DNA of 25,412 nucleotides. It comes from an uncultured Lachnospiraceae bacterium (GTDB lineage: Bacteria > Bacillota > Clostridia > Lachnospirales > Lachnospiraceae). Positions 15,718 through 23,690 of this stretch are shown piece after piece (position 1 is the stretch's first letter; each line of letters begins with the position of its first letter). A program made the position numbers and the translations under genes. Below the pieces are notes generated by a model. The model was not told where the DNA came from. It saw only the letters and a list, made by a program, of their open reading frames with translations, and ran no database searches. Where the stretch lies: the NCBI GenBank assembly GCA_948688495.1, contig CAPQSW010000030.1:16487-41898 (forward strand), read 5' to 3'.

Positions 15718-15750
15718 GGGGCCCGCGTGCGAGGCCCCGTCCTTATTATT
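15718..15750 (+). terminator. Terminator-like hairpin (possible attenuator)
   Basis: GGGGCC (15718-15723) pairs with GGCCCC (15733-15738), with further G-C pairing toward the loop. It is followed by GTCCTTATTATTATT, which is T-rich but not a clean T-run. It lies 44-76 nt before the surface-protein ATG at 15794, so if active it would stop transcription before that gene. Confidence 0.4.
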
Positions 15751-15793
15751 ATTGAAGGAAAAAAGATTTAAAAAGAAGGAGGAATTTAGGGAA

Positions 15794-18700
15794 ATGACAA
15801 AGGCAAAGAATGCGCGAAAGCGCCTGTTCTCATTGTTTCTTGCCCTGGCCATGGTGCTCACCTCTGTTGCAGTGCCGCAGACCACCGCAGAAGCAGCGAA
15901 GAAAGTTAAGGTCAAGAAGGTTCAGATTACGAGCCCCAAGAAGAAGACCGTAACATTGGTAAAGGGCAAGACCCTGCAGATTAAGGTAAAGGTAACGCCC
16001 AAAAATGCAAAGAACAAGAAGGTAACCTACAAATCAAGCAAGAAGAAAATTGCTTCCGTAACCTCAAAGGGAAAGGTGAAGGGCATAAAGAAAGGTACCG
16101 CAAAGATTACGGTGACAGCCAAGGACGGAAGCAAAAAGAAGGCAACCCTTACCGTGAAGGTGGTAAATCCAGTAAAGGTAAAGTCCGTGAAGCTTAATAA
16201 GACAGCAGTCACCATCGACGCAGGAAAGACTTATACGCTTAAAGCTACCATCACGCCCAAGAATGCCACCAACAAGGCAGTTACATGGAAGACCAGCAAC
16301 AAAGGTGTTGCTACGGTTACGTCCAAAGGTGTGGTAAAGGGTGTGAAGGCTGGAACAGCAACTATCACGGCAACGGCCAAGGACGGAAGCAAGAAGAAGG
16401 CAAGCTTAAAGGTTACGGTAAAAGCAGCTTCCACACCGACACCGCCCGGACCGAAGCCGCCCGGACCCAACCCGCCGGTAACAGAAAAGACGCTTGACAG
16501 CATCGAGGTCACAACAGCTCCGGCGAAGATTGAGTATATCGCAGGCGAGACGCTTGACCTGACCGGAATGGTAGTGACTGCAAAATATTCTGACAATACC
16601 ACAAAGGTAGTTCCGGCGTCTGAATACACTACAAGCCCGGCAGAAGGAACGGTTCTTGCATCAACCCGCAGAAGCTTCTCCGTAAGCTACAAGGAAGGAA
16701 CCGTCACCAAGAGGGCAACAGTTTCCATTACTGTAAAAGGCGTGACAGCCATCAGCATCAAGACCCAGCCGACAAAGACGACCTATCAGGAAGGCGAGAA
16801 ATTCGACCCGGCAGGCATGGTGGTTGAGGCTGAGCTCTCCGATGAGACCACAAAGGAGATTACAGGCTATACCTATTCGCAGGAAGACCTTGCAGTAACG
16901 GCAGGCAGCCAGTATACTGCCTTTAAGATTTCCTACGCGACAGGAACCAATGCCAGCGATAAGGTGGAGACAGAGACGAATATAACCGTTACCGCAAACA
17001 ACCCCTTAAAGTCCATCAGCGTGGAACTTTTGGAGGAACTCCTCGAAAGGGAGGGCGCACACTTCCAGAAAGGCGACGTCAAGGTAACGGCAACATTTAA
17101 TGACAACACCACGAAAGAAATCGACATCAAGGACTGCCAGGTAGACCCGAATGAATTTACCAAGGAAACGACATCTGCAACCGTCACTTACTGGTACGGC
17201 GGAGTGGAAAAGAGTGACGAGGTCACAGGATTTACAGTAACCTCCTACCGCGCACGCTACACCTTTGAGGATGCGGACACGGTCGGAACGATTGTAAAAC
17301 GTGCTGACGAAAGCGGCGACGCGGTGCCGACGGAAGATAACGCGGCAGACGTAAATCTCGGGGAAGACGATTTTGTAAACGGCGTCACCGGGAAAGCCCT
17401 CAAGATGGACGGTACTTATGGTCTGAGGCTTGATGATATCGCAGGCACGCCTTCCAAGAGCTACAGCATATCGGCATGGTTCAAGCCGGAAGTAGGGATG
17501 AAGGGATGTCAGGCACTGATTATCTCCACCGCTGACCAGTTCGGATTGCCTAGAAACAGCGGCAGGACAGAGACCTGGTGCGCAGTGGCTGGAAATGGAA
17601 ATGCAGGACAGGATTCTGATAACAAGCTCAAGCTGTGGTCTTACGACCCGGATATCAGCTGGACACAGGTTGGAAATGCAACAGCGAACCCGATCCCGAT
17701 AGGACTGGACGGGGCATGGACGCACGTGGCGCTTGTCGTAGACAACGACGGGGAGCCAAGTGATGACTATGCAACAGGAACACTTTATGTGAATGGCAGA
17801 AAGGTTACATCCGGAAAGGTACGCAATGAGAAGAAGGGCGATTTGATGAAGACCTATCTTGGCGTTACCGGATGGGCAGCAGACGGCTATTTCAAGGGAC
17901 TTGTGGATGAGCTTGTGTTCACCAGTGAAGTTCTCGCAGCACCGGAAGTGGAGGCTTACTACCTTGAAGGACATGAGACAAGCGGAAACCAGGCAGACAG
18001 CATTACAGCAGTATCTCCGGGTGATGGAGAAGAAGTTGAGGTTCCCTATGGAACAAGTCTGGCAGATGTAAAACGTGAATTGATGAAAATAGCATACAAG
18101 GCAAAAGCCACCGTAGAAGGTGAGGATCAGGAGATTGCACTTCCTACAACCTCTGATATGTGGAACGTGGAAGATTATAGCACGAGCGCAGAAGGGGAGG
18201 TAACCGCAACGGTAAGGCTGCAGGCACCGGAAGGCTACCTGTATAACATAGACGGCAAGCAGTCGGTATCTGTAAGGAGAACTGTAAAGGTGAAGATTAC
18301 GGAACCGATAGTCATTACCACGGTAACACCTTCCATAACAAGCATAACGGTTCCGTACGGGCAGAGCGAGGAAAATATCATAAAAGCTTTGAACGAGCAG
18401 GTAACATTTACGGCTGCAGCCGCAGATGGGACACCGTATACAGTTACCGCAAATGCAGGCGCATGGGAGCTGACAGCAAAAGATGATCCGGCTGCGGGTT
18501 ATGATGCAGTATTTCAGCTGAGGAACCCTGCAAGCGTGGGTTATAAATATTCTGAGGAAATAGAAATAAAAGCAACGGTTAATTTCCAGGCGGCGGTTAC
18601 GATTAACTCCCTCACGGCAGACAAGGCCGAGATTGAGGTGGTAGCAGGCATGGAGGAAGATATGGTAAAGAGCCAGCTTGCAGCGCTCAGATTTACGGCA

Positions 18701-21022
18701 ACTGTTGATGGAGATGCACAGGTTCCGAGCTTTACCAATGCAGCAGCTCTCTGGACAATCACGGGATATGACAAAGACACAGAAGGCACCTATCCTGCGA
18801 CAGCAACACTTACAGCGCCGGTTGGATACAAGTTCGCTGAAAGTGTTGGGACGGTAAGCGTAAATGTAAAAGTAAAAGCAAAGACAACAGAAAAGAATCT
18901 GGACAGCATTGCCATTGATCCAACAAGCGCTCATAAGACGAAAGTCATTGTTGGCCATGCGTTTGACAAAAAAGGATTGGTTGTCAAGGCAACATACACA
19001 AATGGAGATACGGCAGATGTTTCAGACAAAGTTACTGTTGCAGACACCGTATACAATGAACTTGGTACGCAGACGGTAACCGTAAGCTACAGCGAGGGTG
19101 AAGGAGATGCCAAGATAGAGAAAACGACGTCCTTTGAGATTGATGTTGTAAACCTGGAACAGGGTGCAATTGGATACTACAAGTTCGAGGGTAATTTGAA
19201 GAATGAAATCACTGGAGCAAGCGGCGAGGAAGCCGTATTAAGTGGTAGTGTAAAGAATCCGGCAGCAGTTGCCTACAGTGAGAAAAGCGTGATAGGAGAG
19301 AAGGCATTAAAAGTTACAGGACCAGCTGGTAAAGGCATTAAGCTGGATACAAAGATTGCTGACACGGCAACTTATAGTATTTCTATGTGGGTAAAAGCCG
19401 TGAATCTTGGAAGTGTAGCGGATCAGGGACACGCGCCGGTACTTTTCATGCAAGGTGCCAGCGGATACCAGAATACTTGGTTCTCCAATATGGAGCTCGA
19501 TCCTAAAAACTTTGCAATCCGGGGCGCTGACTGGGATCACAAAGACGGTCATGAATCAGGGAATCAGACGGATGTGTTGGTAAAGGATACCTGGAAGATG
19601 CTTACGTTATCTGTGAAAGATAATGCAGCGACATTCTATGTAGACGGCGTTGAGAAATTTAAGATGACCATGTACCACGGGACAGACGGCGTGCTGTATC
19701 TTGGAACTTGTCCGTTCGACCAAACATTTAACGCTGAGTATGATGAAATAAGCATTTATGACTTTGACTTGTCAGCAAAAGAAGTGGGAGATCTGTTTGG
19801 CCGTATGAAGCCAACCATTGCAAGTGTAACTACAGACAAGACGGAAATAGAAATGTTGAAAGCGGATGCTGGTGAAAACAATGCAGGGATCCAGGCAGAG
19901 CTCAAGAAACTGGAAATCCAGACTACGATGAAGGTAGGAACAGCGCCAGAATATACGAATGACACGGACTGGACTTTGACACAAAGTGGTACTGGATACA
20001 CAGCAACAAAGAAGCTTTCTGTTCCAGACGGCTATGTTGTACAGGGAAATGAGAACTTAAAAGAGATAACCTTGACCGTGAATGTTATTGTAAAAGATAT
20101 ACATTTGGAGTCCATTGCTGTTAAAACACTGCCGAGCAAGGTGCATTACGTGCCGGGAGAGACATTTGACGCAAGCGGTATTCTGGTTGAGGCAACATAT
20201 GATGACAAATCGGTAAAAGAAGTAGGGGCAGAGGTTATCCAGGCTACCCAAGGCGCCACTGCTGTACTGCCAGAGGGCGCAACCGATGAAACTGTAAAGC
20301 AGCAGGTGACGATTAGTTACACAGACGGAGGCATTACGAAGGAAACTACATTAGAGATTACGGTTATCAATCCTTCTGCTTATCAATCTGCAATACAGGA
20401 TGCAAGAACACAGTATTATACATTTGATGAAAAGAGCCTTGCAAGTGCTGTTGGAGAAAAAACAGCAACTGGAGCCACACATAGTAGCCTGGCAGACGCT
20501 GCGATTGCTGAAAATGCGTATGTAGACGGTAAGAAAGGATCTGGACTCAAAACAGATGGAACAGGTATAAAGCTTGCAGATGGAATGACAAGTTCTACCT
20601 TTACCATCAACTTCTGGGTAAAACCAGCAGCGCTGGATCGAACATTTGCACCTATTTTATGGGGAGTAAATGATGGTGCAAATGACCGGCAGCTTGCACT
20701 TTTGGCAACTGCAACAGGGCAATCTGATATGATCAGATTGTATGATGGAAGTAAAGAGCCTGATATTGGCGGCATATTGAGTGTTGATACATGGACGATG
20801 ATTACCTGGGTAAATGATGGCGCCACTCTGAAAATATACAAGGATGGTGTGGAGAAGTATTCAGGAGAAAGCACAGTATCACAAGTCAAAAGCCTTTACG
20901 TGGGAGCTGGCCGCTGGGACCAGGCTTTCCAGGGAACCTTTGATGAAGTGAGCGTCTACAACACGGCGTTGACGTTAGAGCAGATTGTATCATTGAGAGC
21001 GGAAGCTATACCGTCAGAATGA
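15794..21022 (+). CDS. Large secreted multidomain surface protein (Big_2, Big_3, LamG repeats)
   Basis: This 1742-aa exported protein probably binds glycans or host or matrix material; no catalytic domain is visible. I chose ATG at 15794 because AAGGAGG lies 11 nt upstream and a signal peptide follows (RKRLFSLFLALAMVLTSVAV, cut near TAEA at 34); a TTG at 15752 has no site. Domains in order, with approximate residues: two lysine-rich Big_2 Ig-like domains (36-212); a proline-rich linker (PGPKPPGPNPP); three Big_3-like domains (233-484); LamG/ConA-like domain 1 (485-726); three copies of an unnamed ~95-aa domain (735-1032); Big_3 (1034-1118); LamG 2 (1119-1335); the unnamed domain again (1337-1433); Big_3 (1435-1515); and LamG 3 (1520-1742), ending at EAIPSE. 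LamG signs are YSISAWFKP, YSISMWVKA, FTINFWVKP and LVDEL/YDEIS/FDEVS strands. There is no LPXTG, SLH or C-terminal membrane anchor. Third-position GC falls strongly along the gene. Confidence 0.9.
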   Translation: MTKAKNARKRLFSLFLALAMVLTSVAVPQTTAEAAKKVKVKKVQITSPKKKTVTLVKGKTLQIKVKVTPKNAKNKKVTYKSSKKKIASVTSKGKVKGIKKGTAKITVTAKDGSKKKATLTVKVVNPVKVKSVKLNKTAVTIDAGKTYTLKATITPKNATNKAVTWKTSNKGVATVTSKGVVKGVKAGTATITATAKDGSKKKASLKVTVKAASTPTPPGPKPPGPNPPVTEKTLDSIEVTTAPAKIEYIAGETLDLTGMVVTAKYSDNTTKVVPASEYTTSPAEGTVLASTRRSFSVSYKEGTVTKRATVSITVKGVTAISIKTQPTKTTYQEGEKFDPAGMVVEAELSDETTKEITGYTYSQEDLAVTAGSQYTAFKISYATGTNASDKVETETNITVTANNPLKSISVELLEELLEREGAHFQKGDVKVTATFNDNTTKEIDIKDCQVDPNEFTKETTSATVTYWYGGVEKSDEVTGFTVTSYRARYTFEDADTVGTIVKRADESGDAVPTEDNAADVNLGEDDFVNGVTGKALKMDGTYGLRLDDIAGTPSKSYSISAWFKPEVGMKGCQALIISTADQFGLPRNSGRTETWCAVAGNGNAGQDSDNKLKLWSYDPDISWTQVGNATANPIPIGLDGAWTHVALVVDNDGEPSDDYATGTLYVNGRKVTSGKVRNEKKGDLMKTYLGVTGWAADGYFKGLVDELVFTSEVLAAPEVEAYYLEGHETSGNQADSITAVSPGDGEEVEVPYGTSLADVKRELMKIAYKAKATVEGEDQEIALPTTSDMWNVEDYSTSAEGEVTATVRLQAPEGYLYNIDGKQSVSVRRTVKVKITEPIVITTVTPSITSITVPYGQSEENIIKALNEQVTFTAAAADGTPYTVTANAGAWELTAKDDPAAGYDAVFQLRNPASVGYKYSEEIEIKATVNFQAAVTINSLTADKAEIEVVAGMEEDMVKSQLAALRFTATVDGDAQVPSFTNAAALWTITGYDKDTEGTYPATATLTAPVGYKFAESVGTVSVNVKVKAKTTEKNLDSIAIDPTSAHKTKVIVGHAFDKKGLVVKATYTNGDTADVSDKVTVADTVYNELGTQTVTVSYSEGEGDAKIEKTTSFEIDVVNLEQGAIGYYKFEGNLKNEITGASGEEAVLSGSVKNPAAVAYSEKSVIGEKALKVTGPAGKGIKLDTKIADTATYSISMWVKAVNLGSVADQGHAPVLFMQGASGYQNTWFSNMELDPKNFAIRGADWDHKDGHESGNQTDVLVKDTWKMLTLSVKDNAATFYVDGVEKFKMTMYHGTDGVLYLGTCPFDQTFNAEYDEISIYDFDLSAKEVGDLFGRMKPTIASVTTDKTEIEMLKADAGENNAGIQAELKKLEIQTTMKVGTAPEYTNDTDWTLTQSGTGYTATKKLSVPDGYVVQGNENLKEITLTVNVIVKDIHLESIAVKTLPSKVHYVPGETFDASGILVEATYDDKSVKEVGAEVIQATQGATAVLPEGATDETVKQQVTISYTDGGITKETTLEITVINPSAYQSAIQDARTQYYTFDEKSLASAVGEKTATGATHSSLADAAIAENAYVDGKKGSGLKTDGTGIKLADGMTSSTFTINFWVKPAALDRTFAPILWGVNDGANDRQLALLATATGQSDMIRLYDGSKEPDIGGILSVDTWTMITWVNDGATLKIYKDGVEKYSGESTVSQVKSLYVGAGRWDQAFQGTFDEVSVYNTALTLEQIVSLRAEAIPSE
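16118..16403 (+). repeat. Direct DNA repeat within the tandem Big_2 domains
   Basis: A 28-nt block beginning GCCAAGGACGGAAGCAA occurs at 16118-16145 and again at 16376-16403 with one mismatch (A/G). The period is 258 nt, or 86 codons, the size of one Big_2 domain. The two domains therefore come from an in-frame duplication, and the block could promote domain gain or loss by recombination. Confidence 0.7.
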
Positions 21023-21062
21023 TCCATTATTTTGCAAACAGAAAATGTTTATCCTTAAATCG

Positions 21063-21098
21063 GAAGTCGGAGAGTAATTCTCCGGCTTCTGATTTTTG
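21063..21098 (+). terminator. Intrinsic terminator after the surface-protein gene
   Basis: An 11-bp stem joins GAAGTCGGAGA (21063-21073) and TCTCCGGCTTC (21079-21089), with one G-U pair and a GTAAT loop. It is followed by TGATTTTTG. It lies 41 nt after the stop codon at 21022. Confidence 0.85.
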
Positions 21099-21126
21099 CG
21101 CGCCCAGTATGGGCGCAATCAAAAAT
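21092..21126. repeat. Second GC-rich hairpin in tandem with the terminator
   Basis: GCGCCC (21100-21105) pairs with GGGCGC (21111-21116) around AGTAT, and outer arms ATTTTTG (21092-21098) and CAAAAAT (21120-21126) pair perfectly across a small internal loop. The outer 5' arm contains the T-run of the first terminator, so the two hairpins compete. It may be a backup terminator, a processing site or a palindromic element. Confidence 0.55.
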
Positions 21127-21141
21127 TTGAGGAAATTTTAG

Positions 21142-21170
21142 TTCCCAAAAGGCATTGTCTATTGTATAAT
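21142..21170 (+). promoter_or_regulatory. Promoter for the carbamate kinase-pyk-amidase operon
   Basis: A perfect TATAAT at 21165-21170 has TTCCCA (4 of 6 matches) at 21142-21147 with exactly 17 nt between. Transcription would start near 21177, giving a leader of nearly 90 nt before the ATG at 21264. Confidence 0.6.
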
Positions 21171-21263
21171 GAAAAAAGCGAAAGAAAATGATGCTTTGAG
21201 TACAGTGGTGCAGACATATAAACAGGATTTAGAACGTTTAAAATTTTTACGGAGGGATTTTTC

Positions 21264-22196
21264 ATGAGAAAGAAAAAGATCGTAATAGCCTTAGGGCATG
21301 ATGCGCTGGGTACGACACTGCCGGAACAGAAGCTTGCTACAAAGAAGACGGCGAAGGCTGTCGTTGATTTCATAAAAGATGATTATCAGGTGGCAATTTC
21401 CCACAGCAATGGGCCTCAGGTGGGAATGATTCATACGGCGATGGCAGAATTTTGCCAGAATCATCCAGAATACACAGCAACGCCGATGTCTGTCTGTTCA
21501 GCGATGAGCCAGGGGTACATTGGATATGATTTGCAGAATGCTATCCGGACAGAGCTTTTGAACCGAGGAATATATAAGACGGTTGCCACCATTTTGACAC
21601 AGGTGACCGTAGATACTTATGATGAAGCCTTTTACCATCCGTCCAAGCTTATCGGGCGTACGATGACAGAGGAGGAGGCAGAAGCAGAGGAGAAGAAAGG
21701 CAACCATGTAGTAAAGACCGAACAAGGCTACCGGAGGATTGTGGCTGCGCCTAAGCCTGTGGAGATCGTAGAGATTGACGCAATCCGCGCGTTGCTGGAG
21801 ACAGGACAGGTTGTCATTGCCTGCGGTGGCGGCGGGATACCGGTATTGGTACAGAATAATAAGCTCCAGGGAGCCAGTGCGGTCATCGAGAAGGATTCTG
21901 CAGCCGGAAGGCTCGCCGAACTGGTAGACGCGGACCGCCTGGTAATTCTTACCGGTGTGGAGAAGGTATGTTTGAATTTTGGCGCGGAGAATGAGCAGCC
22001 GTTGGACGAGATAACGGTAGAGCAGGCGAAACAGTATATCGCCGAGGGGCAGTTTGGGGAAGGGACGATGCTGCCCAAGATAGAGACGGCAATAGAATTT
22101 ATTGGCAATTCTGCTGTGCGCAGTGTCCTGATTAGTAAATTGGGAGCAGACGGGGGAGACGGCATGGAAATGACAGGAACCATTATTCGGAAGTGA
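21264..22196 (+). CDS. arcC: Carbamate kinase
   Basis: This 310-aa cytoplasmic amino-acid-kinase-fold enzyme is expected to make ATP and carbamate from carbamoyl phosphate and ADP. Supporting motifs are SHSNGPQVGMIHTAM (about 47-61), QGYIGYDLQNAIR, LTQVTVD, the CK-specific insertion after PSKLIGRTMTEEEAE, VIACGGGGIPV (about 188-198), VIEKDSAAGRLAELVDAD (about 211-228) and LTGVEKVCLNFG, ending with GTMLPKIETAIEFI. Length is typical. Two usually invariant glycine motifs differ: the N-terminal ALGGNAL reads ALGHDAL (9-15), and HGNGPQ reads HSNGPQ. Either this is a divergent subfamily or its activity has shifted. The ATG has GGAGG 8 nt upstream. No arginine deiminase or ornithine carbamoyltransferase gene lies beside it; pyk follows after 45 nt. 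Confidence 0.9.
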   Translation: MRKKKIVIALGHDALGTTLPEQKLATKKTAKAVVDFIKDDYQVAISHSNGPQVGMIHTAMAEFCQNHPEYTATPMSVCSAMSQGYIGYDLQNAIRTELLNRGIYKTVATILTQVTVDTYDEAFYHPSKLIGRTMTEEEAEAEEKKGNHVVKTEQGYRRIVAAPKPVEIVEIDAIRALLETGQVVIACGGGGIPVLVQNNKLQGASAVIEKDSAAGRLAELVDADRLVILTGVEKVCLNFGAENEQPLDEITVEQAKQYIAEGQFGEGTMLPKIETAIEFIGNSAVRSVLISKLGADGGDGMEMTGTIIRK

Positions 22197-22241
22197 CGCG
22201 AAGCGGCGCGTGCCGTTACCGATTTAGAAGGAGGAAGGCAA

Positions 22242-23690
22242 ATGCGAAATCTTAGAAAAACAAAAATTATCTGTACACTTGGTCCGGCGACGGACCGGGA
22301 CGATGTATTAAAAGAGCTGATGCAGGAGGGGATGAATGTTGCCCGTTTTAATTTTTCCCACGGAAGCCACAAAGAGCAGGGAGAACGGCTTAGGAAAGTC
22401 CAGGAGCTCAGGGAGGAATTAAATCTTCCAATTGCTACACTGTTAGACACCAAAGGACCGGAAATCCGTCTGCGTGACATTGAGGGCGGCAAAGCAGAGC
22501 TTACTGCAGGGCAGAAGTTTGTACTGACAACGGAAGATATTCTTGGGGATGGGAACAAGGTCTCCATTACATATAAAGATCTTGTGAAAGATGTGCAGCC
22601 AGGCTGCCGGATTTTGATTGACGACGGTTTGATTGCCCTTGATGTGGAAGATGTAAATGATACAGAGATAACCTGCCGGGTTGTAAATGGCGGTATGATT
22701 TCAAACAAAAAAGGCGTCAACGTGCCGGATGTGGAATTATCCATGCCTTATATCAGTGAAAAGGATTATGAGGACATTGTTTTCGGCATTGAAAATGATT
22801 TTGACTTTATTGCAGCATCCTTTGTGCGTACGGCGGATGATGTTATGCAGATACGCAAGATATTTGCGGAGAAGAATTGCCGCAACATCAATATTATTTC
22901 CAAGATTGAGAATATGCAGGGGGTGCAGAATATTGATGAGATCATCCAGGTATCGGATGGGATTATGGTTGCGAGAGGCGACATGGGAGTGGAAATCCCC
23001 TTAGAGGATGTGCCGTCCATTCAGAAAATGATTATCAAAAAGGTTGTCAATGCGGGGAAACAGGTTATCACTGCTACACAAATGCTGGATTCCATGATGA
23101 AGAATCCAAGACCAACCAGGGCAGAGGCGACAGATGTGGCAAATGCTATTTATGATGGAACCAGTGCTATCATGCTTTCTGGTGAGACTGCAGCGGGTAT
23201 GTATCCAGTGGAATCGGTAAAAACTATGGTTAAAATTGCTGTCCGCACAGAGCAGGACATCAACTACGTGCAGCGGTTTAAGCAGCGGCAGTCTGTGAAC
23301 CCGGATATTACAAATGCCATTTCCCATGCCACCTGTACGACGGCAATGGATTTGAATGCAGCGGCAATCATTACCGTGACGTGGTCCGGGGAGACTGCAC
23401 GTATGATTTCCAAATACCGCCCCTGTTGCGGTATCATCGGTGGAAGCATTAACCGGAAAGTGTGCCGGCAGTTGAATCTGTCCTGGGGCGTGACGCCATT
23501 GGCAATCAAACAGAAAGAAGATACAGACGAGCTGTTTGCCCATGCTGTGGATATGGCAGAGCAGGCAGGTCTCATTTCGGTGGGTGACATTACGGTAATT
23601 ACAGCAGGCGTGCCTTTGAGCGTTCCAGGCAATACAAACCTATTAAAAGTTCATGTGGTGACCGGGAAGGAGTCAAATGAAGAAATATAG
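22242..23690 (+). CDS. pyk: Pyruvate kinase
   Basis: This 482-aa glycolytic enzyme converts phosphoenolpyruvate and ADP to pyruvate and ATP. Seen in order: KTKIICTLGPATDR and MNVARFNFSHGSH at the N-terminus; LLDTKGPEIRLRDI; the B domain at about 72-170; then FIAASFVRT, IISKIENMQGVQNID (active-site Lys and Glu), MVARGDMGVEIPLEDV, KQVITATQMLDSM, PTRAEATDVANAIYDGTSA and IMLSGETAAGMYPV. The C domain closes near 470. Glu74 in TKGPEIR corresponds to the residue that marks potassium-dependent pyruvate kinases. There is no C-terminal PEP-utilizer-like extension of the kind found in Bacillus enzymes. The ribosome binding site AAGGAGGAAGGCAAATG is almost identical to that of glmS. The gene overlaps the next by 14 nt. 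Confidence 0.97.
   Translation: MRNLRKTKIICTLGPATDRDDVLKELMQEGMNVARFNFSHGSHKEQGERLRKVQELREELNLPIATLLDTKGPEIRLRDIEGGKAELTAGQKFVLTTEDILGDGNKVSITYKDLVKDVQPGCRILIDDGLIALDVEDVNDTEITCRVVNGGMISNKKGVNVPDVELSMPYISEKDYEDIVFGIENDFDFIAASFVRTADDVMQIRKIFAEKNCRNINIISKIENMQGVQNIDEIIQVSDGIMVARGDMGVEIPLEDVPSIQKMIIKKVVNAGKQVITATQMLDSMMKNPRPTRAEATDVANAIYDGTSAIMLSGETAAGMYPVESVKTMVKIAVRTEQDINYVQRFKQRQSVNPDITNAISHATCTTAMDLNAAAIITVTWSGETARMISKYRPCCGIIGGSINRKVCRQLNLSWGVTPLAIKQKEDTDELFAHAVDMAEQAGLISVGDITVITAGVPLSVPGNTNLLKVHVVTGKESNEEI

Larger units (their letters stand above)
15548..15750 (+). promoter_or_regulatory. Unidentified structured 5' leader (candidate cis-regulatory RNA)
   Basis: The 426-nt gap between htrA and the surface-protein gene holds, after the htrA terminator and an AT-rich promoter-like stretch, a region with several complementary segments in order. 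TGGTGTA (15548-15554) pairs with TACACCA (15589-15595). A long helix joins 15596-15610 with 15697-15711, including GGAAACTG/CAGTTTCC. Inside it lie GGAAGGCA/TGCCTTCC (15617-15624 with 15645-15652), GGCA/TGCC (15661-15664 with 15679-15682, over a CGC-GAA-GCG tip) and CTGCT/AGCAG (15684-15688 with 15695-15699), the last competing with the long helix. A GC-rich terminator-like hairpin follows at 15718-15738. I compared it by memory with c-di-GMP-I, cobalamin, T-box, SAM and glmS classes and recognise none. It may be a new riboswitch-like element, or a leader containing a small ORF. Confidence 0.5.

Noticed and set aside
15752..15793. TTG start for the surface protein
   Set aside because: It has no ribosome binding site and adds a highly charged stretch before a normal signal peptide; AAGGAGG instead precedes ATG at 15794.
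17006..18958. 650-codon open frame on the minus strand
   Set aside because: It lies wholly antisense to the surface-protein gene. Its product is Cys/Arg-rich with no domain, signal or plausible composition, and there is no ribosome binding site. It arises from the repetitive codon use of the sense strand.
21169..21267. 32-codon ORF overlapping the carbamate kinase start (ATGA)
   Set aside because: Its ATG overlaps the last bases of the TATAAT box, so transcripts from that promoter begin after it, and it has no ribosome binding site.
22196..22241. Leader-like similarity between the pyk upstream region and 15670-15690
   Set aside because: Both contain CGCGAAGCG and GTGCCG near a GGAGGAAGGCAAATG site, but the order and spacing differ and the matches are short, so this is likely chance.
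21728..22744. 338-codon open frame on the minus strand
   Set aside because: It is antisense to carbamate kinase and pyk, both strongly supported. The product is Ser/Pro/Arg-rich without any recognisable motif.
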